Source: Methanobrevibacter olleyae (lineage in GTDB: Archaea; Methanobacteriota; Methanobacteria; Methanobacteriales; Methanobacteriaceae). Taken from it: a stretch of DNA of 61,091 nt. Numbering within the stretch: position 1 is the first letter of the stretch; the number at the start of each line of letters is the position of its first letter. Positions 18,951 through 27,086 of this stretch are shown piece after piece. The notes beneath the pieces were generated by a model. That model did not search any database. It saw nothing but the letters and a program-made list of their open reading frames with translations, and was not told where the DNA came from. Location of the stretch: positions 1-61,091 of the forward strand of contig SUTG01000007.1 of assembly GCA_015063035.1 (NCBI GenBank). Direction: 5' to 3'. The position numbers and the translations under genes were made by a program.

Positions 18951-20024
18951 TTATGAAAAGAGGTAAAGCTTTCCTAAAATTCCAATTGCACATACCGCTA
19001 CAGTAAGTAGCCAATAGCTTAAAACAATCTTGATTTCAGAAATTCCCTTGTAATTCAAGGTATGATGCAAAGGCTCTACAGGCAATGTTATTATATGGGC
19101 TCTGTGCATTAGGCTTATGATTGTTGATACAATTGGAACCGCCAATGCAAGCACTCCAAAGTAAGGCATGTCAGTTAGGAACACTGCTGCTGCATAACCT
19201 GTACCTAAGATAAATGAACCTGTGTCTCCCATGAATATTGAAGCAGGATACTTATTGAATACCAAGAACCCAAGACAGATTGCAGTCAATAGCCCAAATG
19301 GATAAAGGGCTGTTGGATTTCCAAACATGTATCCGTAAATGCAGCATGCAAATGATGCAATAGCTATTATTCCAGCAGCTAAACCGTCCATACCATCAAT
19401 AAGGTTCACTGCATTGATTGCGCCTAATACACCTATGATTAAAACTGGATATGCCAAAAGTCCTAAGTTGAATCCACCGCAAGTCGCTACAGCACCAGTA
19501 AATGCCAAGAATAAACCAGGCAATAGCTGTACAATGATTTTTACTCCTTCGCTAGGCTCATATTTGATTGGAATTTCAGCAACAACTTCAAGCTTGCCTT
19601 CATCAACCAATGCACCTACTTGCTCTTTAGCCTTATCAGTGGTGATTCTTGCCTCTTCACCAAGCCCTAAATCAAGCAGGCCTATAGGAACAATAGAATC
19701 GCTAATGTTTTTAACAACCTTTTGATATTCCTTTACTCTAAGACCTAATAGGTCATCAAGCAATCCCATTACTCCACCAGTAAGCATGATAAATGAAATG
19801 ATCAGGATATCAGTGTTTTCATAATATAATGAAAGAATAAGCAAAATAGCAAATAGGAAAGCTATTCCTCCCATTGTAGGGGTTCCTGCCTTATGTCTAT
19901 GTTCACTTACTATAGGATTGTCAGACAAGTCTGCATCCCTTAATGTTTTCCTTACAAACCAAGTGAATATCACTGTTGCAAAGAAAGTTATTAAAAACAT
20001 CATCATTACATTTGTCAAATCCAT
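18951..20024 (-). CDS. MraY-like phospho-sugar transferase of pseudomurein synthesis
   Basis: A 357-aa multi-pass membrane enzyme of the MraY/WecA family that transfers a phospho-sugar (peptide) to a polyprenyl phosphate. Motifs are KAGTPTMGG (46-53), GLLDD (87-91), NAVNLIDGMDGLA (204-216), FMGDTGSF (264-271) and EPLHHTL (317-323), which include the metal-binding aspartates. A polar insert of about 60 residues lies between the DD motif and the next helix. The start is ATG 20024, with GTGTGATG upstream; a GTG at 20033 belongs to that site. The gene lies upstream of the MurE-like ligase on the same strand. Confidence 0.88.
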   Translation of the reverse strand: MDLTNVMMMFLITFFATVIFTWFVRKTLRDADLSDNPIVSEHRHKAGTPTMGGIAFLFAILLILSLYYENTDILIISFIMLTGGVMGLLDDLLGLRVKEYQKVVKNISDSIVPIGLLDLGLGEEARITTDKAKEQVGALVDEGKLEVVAEIPIKYEPSEGVKIIVQLLPGLFLAFTGAVATCGGFNLGLLAYPVLIIGVLGAINAVNLIDGMDGLAAGIIAIASFACCIYGYMFGNPTALYPFGLLTAICLGFLVFNKYPASIFMGDTGSFILGTGYAAAVFLTDMPYFGVLALAVPIVSTIISLMHRAHIITLPVEPLHHTLNYKGISEIKIVLSYWLLTVAVCAIGILGKLYLFS

Positions 20025-20577
20025 TTTCATCACACTAATTTATCACACTAAATTCTAAAAAAAATATTAAAAAATTCATATTAAATATAATATTTTATAG
20101 TTAACCTAATATTTATATTTTTATTTATATATAAGGAAATGATATTACAATGATATTATCATTACAAAGTGATAATATCAAAAGAACCTCAAAAAAATGT
20201 ATTTGAATGAAAAGAAGATTTAAAAAGAGAATTGAGAATAAAATAAATTAATAAAAAAAAGAATTTGATAATTAAATAAATTAATAAAAAAGAATTTAAG
20301 AATTGAATTAATTATTAAAAAAAAGGAAATATTTAAAAAAATTAAAAAAATAGAATAGTTAAAAAAAAATAAAAAATGAGAGAAAAGATAATTAAAAAAA
20401 GAAAATAGTTAAAAAAAATAAAAAAAAGAGAGAAAAGATAATTAAAAAAATAGAATACTAAAAAAAATAAAAAAAAGAGAGAAAAGATAATTAAAAAAAG
20501 AAAATAGTTAAAAAAAATAAAAAAAAGAGAGAAAAGATAATTAAAAAATAATAGTATTGAAAAATGAATAGTCTTAT
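20025..20577. other. Spacer upstream of the MraY-like gene
   Basis: About 550 nt without a gene. The half nearest 20025 is likely promoter DNA (for example TTATATATAAG around 20124). The 20340-20545 half is A-rich and made of the 49/50-bp tandem repeat, lying just downstream of the ATP-grasp gene. Confidence 0.65.
20350..20545. repeat. 49/50-bp tandem repeat, four copies
   Basis: The marker GAGAGAAAAGATAATT begins at 20378, 20428, 20477 and 20527, joined by A-rich segments containing AGTTAAAAAAAATAAAAAA. The copies differ only in A-run length and a few bases. Confidence 0.85.
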
Positions 20578-21717
20578 CTAAAAACTATAATCGTTTCCAG
20601 TTAATTCCTTAGCTATTTCAAAGGTTTCTTCACGTGTATTTCCCCTAATTGTTATCCTCTGATATCCTTTAGGACCATGAACAATGAAATTGCCGTTTAT
20701 GTATTCCTTTACAGGTTCCTGAGGAGCGGGCCCTTCATAATCTCCAATTGGAATCTCTAAAGTGCAATAGCTCTTCATTTCCTCTTCAAGCTCTGAAACA
20801 TCGAATTTGCCGATAGCAATGTCTACAAGCAAGTTCAATGGATTCAAGTCTGTGCAGGCAAATGAAAGGTATCTTGTACCACTTGGACGGGTGTTTATTT
20901 CAATAGCATAAACCTTGTTTTCCTTTTTTGAATAAATCAAGTCCATATCGATTGTTCCTTCTGATTTAAGATTTTTTGCAATTTGTTTTGCTATTTTTCT
21001 AAACTCCTCGTTATCCATTTCATCAAAGTCGCAAGGACCATACCTGAGTCTTTTGATTGGATGAATTCCTTCCAGATTGGTTTCCCCCTTGTAAACTGGA
21101 ACCAAAGGCAAGTATTCGCCATTCCATCCAATAACTTCAATGGAAACTTCAGATCCTTCAATGAATTTCTCAATCAATGCTTGTTCAAAATTCTCAAAGT
21201 ATTCTAAAACATCCTTAAATTCATTTGTTATGCAAATGTCCTTACCGCCTTGGCCTTCTCCTTGTTTTAGCACTATAGGGAAATTGAAACCTAATTTTTC
21301 AATAAATTCCTCCTCAATTTCAAAGTCATTTCTATTCAAGACCTTTGCAGGAGGAACATTGAGATTGATTGATTTAAAGAATTCCTTTGTCTTTATCTTA
21401 TCAGATGCAATGGATACAGCATTCACATTGGAGGAGATGACTGGAATATTATGCTCTTTCTCTATTTCCTCTTTCATGAGAGCTACGCTCATCAATGGAG
21501 GGTCAATTCCTAATAGGGGAACGATTGCATCAACTTCCTCTTCAATGGCTATTTCCATTGGCTTGTCCATTCCTCTTGGAACGATATAGTATTTGCCAGC
21601 CAAATCCAAATTAGGAGCTTCCTCGTTTGATTCTGTTATTATGCTTTCCACTCCCAATTTATCAACGTGATAAGCCACATCATCGTATAATCTTGATCCA
21701 ATAAACAATACCTTCAT
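20578..21717 (-). CDS. ATP-grasp ligase (carbamoyl-phosphate-synthase-like), probably wall synthesis
   Basis: A 379-aa cytosolic ATP-grasp protein. A Rossmann-like N-terminal domain (1-105) begins MKVLFIGS. The ATP-grasp core has FPIVLKQGEGQGGKD for nucleotide binding, EKFIEGSEVSIEV, and the metal site EINTRPSGT. It resembles the CarB-like ATP-grasp proteins found near MurE-like and MraY-like genes in pseudomurein-walled methanogens, and it lies upstream of both here. The substrate is unknown; an amino-acid or peptide ligation is the simplest guess. The start is ATG 21717 with GTGATTTT upstream. Confidence 0.75.
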   Translation of the reverse strand: MKVLFIGSRLYDDVAYHVDKLGVESIITESNEEAPNLDLAGKYYIVPRGMDKPMEIAIEEEVDAIVPLLGIDPPLMSVALMKEEIEKEHNIPVISSNVNAVSIASDKIKTKEFFKSINLNVPPAKVLNRNDFEIEEEFIEKLGFNFPIVLKQGEGQGGKDICITNEFKDVLEYFENFEQALIEKFIEGSEVSIEVIGWNGEYLPLVPVYKGETNLEGIHPIKRLRYGPCDFDEMDNEEFRKIAKQIAKNLKSEGTIDMDLIYSKKENKVYAIEINTRPSGTRYLSFACTDLNPLNLLVDIAIGKFDVSELEEEMKSYCTLEIPIGDYEGPAPQEPVKEYINGNFIVHGPKGYQRITIRGNTREETFEIAKELTGNDYSF

Positions 21718-21874
21718 AAAATCACATTAGAATTCTTTAATCTATTATTATATATAAAATCGTATTAAATAAAATTTACTAAAAAAAGAAAAAGTATTAA
21801 AGAGAATTTACTAAAAAAAGAAAAGGGACCCATACTATTTTTAAAATTTATTATAAAAGAAGCTTTTAAGTCAT

Positions 21875-22570
21875 TTAATATGCTAAAATCTTATCGAACA
21901 GCAATTTAACAAGCATGTCTGATGACTCTTTAACATTATCAGACAATTCAAATGATAAGTCCATGATTTCAGGTTCAATTCCAATGAAGAGAATCTCATA
22001 TTCCTTTTCCAACTGCAAGTATTTAATCAAGTATGCTAATGACATTGAGTGTGTTGAAATGCTGATATCATCTATATTATCCTTATCCACTATATTTATC
22101 TCACCAGCTTGCATTTTCATCAAGCTTGCATCTATCAATATTATATGTGACGGGTCGAGTTTCTTTATAAGACCTGTAAAGTTTTCCGGTACAGATCCGC
22201 CATTTATTAAATATGTTTTCTCCAAGCTTTCAATCAATGACTCATTTACATCAACATTTAATTCGTTTATGTACGAACCAAGACACTCATTTAGAGGTGT
22301 ATTTCCAGTGTTAATATCATTTACATTATCAAAAAACTCAAATTCATTATCTTGATTTTCAAGTTCATTATTCCTGATTTTTTGACTTATATCATTTAAA
22401 TTTGAATTATTCAAGACATAATCTTTTAAAATAGATAATTGACTAATTACATATGGCCCTAAACCATCATCACCACGAATATCATTTCCTATACCCAAAA
22501 CAAGAAGGCTATCGCAGTTTTCTAAAAACAAATCAATATCTGAACTTATTTTATCAAAATTATTTAACAT
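21875..22570 (-). CDS. HycI-type hydrogenase maturation protease with inserted segment
   Basis: A 231-aa member of the nickel-dependent endopeptidase family that trims the C-terminus of [NiFe]-hydrogenase large subunits. GIGNDIRGDDGLGPYV (26-41) and INGGSVPEN (122-130) match the family, and Asp34/35, Asp147 and His174 are the likely nickel ligands. Usual members have about 155 residues. The excess comes from an Asn/Asp/Glu-rich insert at about 50-118, between the first helix and the second strand. The start is ATG 22570 with AGTGAT just before. The nickel regulator nikR lies two genes upstream. Confidence 0.85.
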   Translation of the reverse strand: MLNNFDKISSDIDLFLENCDSLLVLGIGNDIRGDDGLGPYVISQLSILKDYVLNNSNLNDISQKIRNNELENQDNEFEFFDNVNDINTGNTPLNECLGSYINELNVDVNESLIESLEKTYLINGGSVPENFTGLIKKLDPSHIILIDASLMKMQAGEINIVDKDNIDDISISTHSMSLAYLIKYLQLEKEYEILFIGIEPEIMDLSFELSDNVKESSDMLVKLLFDKILAY

Positions 22571-22703
22571 TTTATCACTAAAAAATACATTTGAAAAACA
22601 TGGAAATTTTTACACTTGAAATGCAACTAAAAAAGTATACATTCAACATAATTCGTATCTGTTGAACATCATATAGATTAATCATAAAATATTGAATATT
22701 CAC

Positions 22704-23630
22704 TTAATCATTATGAACAATTTCTAAAATCTCTGTCTTGATGGTTTCCACTCCACCACCCATAACATATTCCAATCTTATTCTTACCGAATCACCGAAT
22801 CTCACTTCAGTCTCTTCCATTGGAATCAACATGACCGGATTTAGCATTGGAGTGGGTCCACAGATAAGATCATCATTCAATTTGGTAAAGCTTGTTAGTT
22901 TAATCCCATTAATCTTTAATTTATCTTCTTCAATATTAAAATTTTCTTTAAAATTGAATTTTGCATACTTTTCCTGACTTAGGTTCTCTTCAAAGCCAAA
23001 TTTATCCAAATCATCCCTATCAAATATTTTCAACTCCATTTCCGCAGAGAAGTCACAATCAATATCCTCCATGAAGTCAAATTCACTATAAACTACTGAT
23101 TCTCCTAAAGCAATGTAAATTGGACTGTATTCATCATCTTCATACTGTATGAAATGATTGTTCATGAATACCGCTTCGGCTGAATTGATCATTCCTTTTG
23201 GTATGATTTCACCATTGGCTTTCAGGAATTTCCTTGCACGATTCAATACTGGAACTTCCTCTTCATCTATCAATGCAGTATCCAACATCTCACATATAAT
23301 CAGGTCAGCCTTTTCATTTAATTTACTGAAATCAAAGATTAAAATATCATCATTGAAGACTTGAATGTTATCGAATTCTTTAAGGTTTTCTTTAGCTAAT
23401 TGATAGGTTGAATTATTTAATTCAATAGCGATAACCTTATCCATATATCTACTTGCAAAATAGCTTAAAACTCCAGAACCGCATCCCAAGTCAAATGCCA
23501 CTTTAGAATTTGAACCGTTGGAATCCTCACAATTCCTAATTGCATATTCATCAATGGCTTCCTTGAAAGCGCTAAGCCTTTCATAATCTCTTAAAAGCTT
23601 GAAATGGTAGGAATTTACTTTGAATTTCAT
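22704..23630 (-). CDS. Class I SAM methyltransferase, PRMT-like
   Basis: A 308-aa protein with the S-adenosylmethionine site FDLGCGSGVLSYFA (about residues 45-58), an acidic loop at IAIELN, and DLIICEMLDTALIDEEE, which sits where the double-glutamate loop lies in protein arginine methyltransferases. The C-terminal half is beta-rich as in that family. The substrate could be a protein or RNA and is not determined by these motifs. The start is ATG 23630; TTG 23642 is in frame but less likely. Confidence 0.75.
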   Translation of the reverse strand: MKFKVNSYHFKLLRDYERLSAFKEAIDEYAIRNCEDSNGSNSKVAFDLGCGSGVLSYFASRYMDKVIAIELNNSTYQLAKENLKEFDNIQVFNDDILIFDFSKLNEKADLIICEMLDTALIDEEEVPVLNRARKFLKANGEIIPKGMINSAEAVFMNNHFIQYEDDEYSPIYIALGESVVYSEFDFMEDIDCDFSAEMELKIFDRDDLDKFGFEENLSQEKYAKFNFKENFNIEEDKLKINGIKLTSFTKLNDDLICGPTPMLNPVMLIPMEETEVRFGDSVRIRLEYVMGGGVETIKTEILEIVHND

Positions 23631-23718
23631 AACAACACTCAATCAATAAGGATTAAAAAAAAAATAGAATAAATTGGTATTTTGATATAAAATATATTAA
23701 AATTATTTAAATAAAGAC

Positions 23719-23736
23719 CCATTAGAAAACTAATGG
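23719..23736 (-). terminator. Hairpin terminator after nikR
   Basis: CCATTAG and CTAATGG form a perfect 7-bp stem with a 4-nt loop, about 35 nt downstream of the nikR stop on the minus strand. A T-rich stretch follows (TCTTTATTTAAATAATTTT). Confidence 0.55.
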
Positions 23737-23771
23737 ACCTCCAATTAAAAGAATTTAGAAAAAGTTAATGA

Positions 23772-24218
23772 TTAATGATCATGGTCATGATCATGGCTAT
23801 GGTCATGGTCTAAAGACTCACCGTTTGCTGTAGAGGTAAGTTTTACATGCTCTACACCTTTAAGTCTCATCATTCTTTCGGTAAGGTCTCTGATTTGTGT
23901 AACATCCCCATTTACAACAATGACTTCCATGCAGTACTTGTGAGTCATGTGAATGTGCATGCTTGCATTGATTTCCTTTCTATAATCATGCTGGATGTCT
24001 GCTAAGCTTTCCATAACCCCTGTGAAATGATGATCATAGATGATGGTGATAACACCTACCCTTTGACCTTCCATTTCATTCATCCATTGATACCTTAGAA
24101 TATAATCGCTTAAAGCATCACGAATACCTTTTGAACGTGATTGGTAACCTCTATCTTTTAAAACTTCATCGAACTCAGCCAAAAGCTTTTTTGGCAAAGA
24201 CATACTTATTCTCATCAT
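23772..24218 (-). CDS. nikR: Nickel-responsive regulator NikR with His-rich tail
   Basis: A 148-aa ribbon-helix-helix regulator that binds DNA when loaded with nickel. The N-terminus (MRISMSLPKKLLAEFDEV) is the DNA-binding ribbon, followed by SRSKGIRDAL. The ACT-like C-terminal domain holds the high-affinity nickel ligands at His77, His88, His90 and Cys96, matching E. coli positions 76, 87, 89 and 95. The last dozen residues are a run of Asp-His pairs (DHDHSHDHDHDH), which could bind extra metal. The start is ATG 24218 with AGGTG 7 nt upstream. Likely targets are nickel transport genes and its own promoter. Confidence 0.95.
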   Translation of the reverse strand: MMRISMSLPKKLLAEFDEVLKDRGYQSRSKGIRDALSDYILRYQWMNEMEGQRVGVITIIYDHHFTGVMESLADIQHDYRKEINASMHIHMTHKYCMEVIVVNGDVTQIRDLTERMMRLKGVEHVKLTSTANGESLDHDHSHDHDHDH

Positions 24219-24310
24219 AATTAAACACCTAAAACTACAATATAACTATTTAATAATAAGCAATATTTATTACAAATATAATAAAAACCACAAAATTATT
24301 ATTAACTAAT

Positions 24311-24343
24311 TAATATTTATTACTTTCTATAATATAAATATTA
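24311..24343. promoter_or_regulatory. Candidate operator upstream of nikR
   Basis: TAATATTTAT (24311-24320) and ATAAATATTA (24334-24343) are perfect inverted arms with a 13-nt spacer. The size resembles a NikR operator, but the arms are A/T only and could occur by chance in this genome. Confidence 0.25.
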
Positions 24344-24534
24344 CTAAAATTATTACAAATTTTCATAAAAATATTAAATATGGTTAAGTGATGATTGTTT
24401 GAATTTTTTGATATTTTTCTTCCATTATTTATTATTCATCTATTTTTTATTCCACTATTTTTTATTAGCTATATTATTTTCCACTATATTATATTCCGCT
24501 ATTTTATATTCCTCTATTTTTTCTTAAATTTCCC

Positions 24535-24660
24535 ATATGCTTAAATATCTTTTTGGGTTAAAACTAAATCCATTTACATATGCTCAAATATCTTTTTGGG
24601 TTAAAACTAAATCCATTTACATATGCTCAAATATCTTTTTGGGTGAACACTTAATCCATT
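24535..24660. repeat. 43-bp tandem repeat, 2.9 copies
   Basis: AAATATCTTTTTGGGT starts at 24543, 24586 and 24629. The first two units are nearly identical; the third diverges after GGGT. It ends about 40 nt before the hydrolase start. Confidence 0.9.
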
Positions 24661-24702
24661 CAATAAAAAATATTATATTAAACTTATAATAAATGATTGA
24701 AT

Positions 24703-25491
24703 ATGACTAAAAAGACTATTGGCAATATTTGTATTAATTATGAACTTGAAGGGGAAGGAAAAAACATTGTTTTTGTTCATGGATTATCTGATAACTTGGC
24801 TTATTGGAAACCATTAAGTGAAAATCTAAAGAATGATTACCAAACACTGATTTATGACTTAAGAGGTCATGGAGAATCCTCTGATGATGATAGTGAGACT
24901 ACAATTGACTTATATCAAGAGGATTTATATCAATTGCTAAATTCATTGAATATTGAAAATGCTGTTTTTGTAGGGCTTTCATTAGGTGGAAATGTCATAT
25001 TGAATTTAGCCGTCAATCATCCTGAAATGGTTGAAGGACTCATTGTCATGTCAAGCTTTCCGGAACATGATGAAAAATTGAAAAGGATATTTGATGACTT
25101 TGACAATGCAATAGACCAAGGATTCGTTGAATTCTTCGACACAATCTTACCTTACACCTTAACTGATGATTTGCTTGAAGAGTATAAGGAACTCCTCGAA
25201 AGCGTTAAGCATGAAGCTGCAAAAACTGCAAATATCGAGGGAATAAAAAAAGGAATAAAGGCAGGATATGGATTCAATCTTACTGATAGGTTAAATGAAA
25301 TAAATGTTCCTACTCTCATAATTGCTGGAAAAGAGGACACTTTAACCAGTTTGGATATTCAAGAAAAAATACATGAGAATATTGAGAATTCAGAAATGAT
25401 CATAATTGAAAAGACCAAGCATAATATATTGACAGGTAGAAATATTGAAAATGTATTGAATATAATCACTGAATTCATGTCAAAAATCTAA
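24703..25491 (+). CDS. Alpha/beta hydrolase
   Basis: A 262-aa cytosolic hydrolase. FVHGLSDN gives the oxyanion-hole HG, GLSLGGN is the nucleophile elbow (G-x-S-x-G), IIAGKEDTL provides the acid Asp, and EKTKHNIL provides the His, so the triad is complete in the right order. A cap region lies at about 125-190. Length fits small esterases and related hydrolases; the substrate is unknown. The start is ATG 24703 (MTKKTIGN); a TTG 6 nt earlier is in frame. Its promoter region carries the 43-bp repeats. Confidence 0.85.
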   Translation: MTKKTIGNICINYELEGEGKNIVFVHGLSDNLAYWKPLSENLKNDYQTLIYDLRGHGESSDDDSETTIDLYQEDLYQLLNSLNIENAVFVGLSLGGNVILNLAVNHPEMVEGLIVMSSFPEHDEKLKRIFDDFDNAIDQGFVEFFDTILPYTLTDDLLEEYKELLESVKHEAAKTANIEGIKKGIKAGYGFNLTDRLNEINVPTLIIAGKEDTLTSLDIQEKIHENIENSEMIIIEKTKHNILTGRNIENVLNIITEFMSKI

Positions 25492-25516
25492 AAAAAGTAA
25501 AAAATTAATGGATATG

Positions 25517-25540
25517 ATTATTATAAGATCTTATAATAAT
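25517..25540. terminator. 24-bp perfect palindrome between convergent genes, spanning a stop codon
   Basis: The 24-bp sequence centred on AAGATCTT is its own reverse complement. It covers the TAA stop (25521-25523) of the minus-strand wHTH gene and lies 25 nt after the stop of the plus-strand hydrolase, so it could serve as a two-way terminator. The function is inferred. Confidence 0.45.
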
Positions 25541-25976
25541 CTCCATTTTTCCTATAAACTGCCTTGATTAGCCCCTTATTTTCTAAAGACAATAGGATAT
25601 GATACATTCTAAAGTCAGATAACTTCAAATCACCATATAAGAGATTTCCTTCAATTTCATATCTGGAAACAAATCCTTTTTGATCTGCTAATGACTTGAT
25701 TATTTCAAAGGATGCCTTTTCCTTTTGGTTCAATTCAGCATTAATCACATCTTCCTTTGAATCTACAGTGTTGATTTGAGCATCAACTTCCTTCAATTGA
25801 ACTGTAGAGCCCTTATAGAACACCAGCCCCTTGGACTTCAAGCTTTTCAAAAGATCATTGAGGTCATGCTCATACATGCCTAAATCATCCTTTATGAGAG
25901 AAACCTCTATTTTTTCTTCTTGATATGATTTAATCTGGTTTAAAACTTCTTCTTCCGCTTTGGTAATTGTAATCAT
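25521..25976 (-). CDS. Tandem winged-helix protein, unknown function
   Basis: A 151-aa protein that looks like two winged-helix domains (about residues 1-62 and 85-151). Each has a helical part followed by a leucine-rich recognition-like helix and a short wing (LLKSLKSKGLVFYKGSTVQL; LLSLENKGLIKAVYRKNGDY). No ligand domain is visible. It may bind DNA or mediate protein contacts. The start is ATG 25976. I do not recognise a named family. Confidence 0.7.
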   Translation of the reverse strand: MITITKAEEEVLNQIKSYQEEKIEVSLIKDDLGMYEHDLNDLLKSLKSKGLVFYKGSTVQLKEVDAQINTVDSKEDVINAELNQKEKASFEIIKSLADQKGFVSRYEIEGNLLYGDLKLSDFRMYHILLSLENKGLIKAVYRKNGDYYKIL

Positions 25977-26114
25977 AAGTAAAACCCTAATGTAAAAATT
26001 TTTTCTTCTTGATTTAATTATACTATGTTAAACATTATAAATAAACTTATAGACAGCAATTGAAAAGTAAAAATCAAAAAAGAATAGAAATATTATATTA
26101 TGAAAAAACATTAA

Positions 26115-26185
26115 AAAAAGGGAGATAAAATAAAAAAGAGTAAAAAAAGAAGTGAGATAAAATAAAAAAGAGTTAAAAAAGTAAA
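26115..26185. repeat. 32-bp imperfect duplication downstream of the HEAT gene
   Basis: GAGATAAAATAAAAAAGAGT occurs at 26122 and 26154 in A-rich sequence after the HEAT-repeat gene. An open frame here of 60 mostly Phe/Leu/Tyr codons is an artefact of the A/T runs. Confidence 0.6.
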
Positions 26186-26210
26186 AAAAAGGTAAAAATG
26201 AATAAATCAA

Positions 26211-26678
26211 TTATTCATCTTTTAATCTGTGGATTGCATCTTTTGCACCGTATTGGACAAAAGAGCTTTCATCATTTAATAATTCTTCGAGTTTTGGAAG
26301 AGCTTCCTTAGCGTCAAGCGCTCCTAAGATCCAGCAAGCTGCACCTCTGACTCTCCATTTAGGATTATCCAATTCCGCAATGACATGTTCAATAGCTTCA
26401 TCACCCATAGTGGTTAAAGCTGTGGAAGCTTCTCTTCTTACCAATTTGTTTCTGTCTCCTAAAGTCTTTACAAGTGCAGGAATAGCTCTTTTATCACCAA
26501 TAGCTGCTAAGATTTGAGCTGCACCGATTTTTATGTCCTTGTTTCTTTCATCTAAAGCTGCAATAAGAGGTTCTACTGCTTCTTCACCTTTAAGTTCAAG
26601 CATGCCTATTGCCTCTTCTTTTACAAAATCATCAGAATCCTTTAAATCTAATATAAGATCATCAATAGATTTTTCCAT
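26211..26678 (-). CDS. HEAT-repeat (PBS lyase-like) protein
   Basis: A 155-aa protein built almost entirely of about five 31-residue HEAT repeats. Repeating elements are A(V/L)xxLxxxLxD, with GDKRAIPALVKTL and DAKEALPKLEELL as clear examples. Such proteins are scaffolds or binding platforms in archaea, with no catalytic residues expected. The start is ATG 26678, with AGGATGGT upstream. It is transcribed divergently from the dehydrogenase gene at 27087. Confidence 0.87.
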   Translation of the reverse strand: MEKSIDDLILDLKDSDDFVKEEAIGMLELKGEEAVEPLIAALDERNKDIKIGAAQILAAIGDKRAIPALVKTLGDRNKLVRREASTALTTMGDEAIEHVIAELDNPKWRVRGAACWILGALDAKEALPKLEELLNDESSFVQYGAKDAIHRLKDE

Positions 26679-27086
26679 ATTATTACCATCCTAAAATAAT
26701 TATAAAAATTTAATTTAATTCACCAATCATCCAATCAAATGAATTGCCTTAATTTTATTATAGAGTTAAATGTACTTAATTATTATTATAATTTACAAGT
26801 ATATAAATATTTCGACTTTATACGAACAATATTAAAATATACAAACGAACAATAAATCCATAAAGGCAACAATGTACAAAAATATACATTAAGGATTAAA
26901 ATTGAAAAAGATTATAATATAAAAGAACATAAAATTATATATTAATATTTTAATAAAATTAAAAAATTAAATTTAAAAAATATTTAAAAAAAATAATTTA
27001 AAAAAAATTAGATTATAAAAATTAAATAAAAAATAATTTTTAAAATTCATATATGAATTTAATGAAAACTTAAGGATTATGCAATC
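26679..27086. other. Divergent promoter region, HEAT gene and dehydrogenase
   Basis: About 410 nt with no gene. It contains two direct copies of ACGAACAATA (26822-26831 and 26845-26854, 23 bp apart), an AATGTA/TACATT inverted pair (26871-26890), and TATA-like stretches such as TATATTAATATT near 26937. Confidence 0.55.

Larger units (their letters stand above)
24219..24702. other. Divergent spacer between nikR and the alpha/beta hydrolase
   Basis: About 480 nt. It carries promoters for both directions, a 10-bp AT-only inverted repeat at 24311-24343, two copies of AATATTTATTAC 50 bp apart (24262 and 24312), degenerate repeats of TATTTTTTATTCC type at about 24420-24520, and the 43-bp tandem repeat next to the hydrolase. 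Confidence 0.65.

Noticed and set aside
22642-22666. TTCAAC/GTTGAA inverted repeat upstream of the hydrogenase maturation protease
   Set aside because: The arms are only six bases and such pairs are expected by chance; listed here rather than called as an operator.
26028-26210. 60-residue hydrophobic minus-strand frame after the HEAT gene
   Set aside because: Its Phe/Tyr/Leu content comes from A-rich spacer DNA containing a small repeat; there is no start signal.
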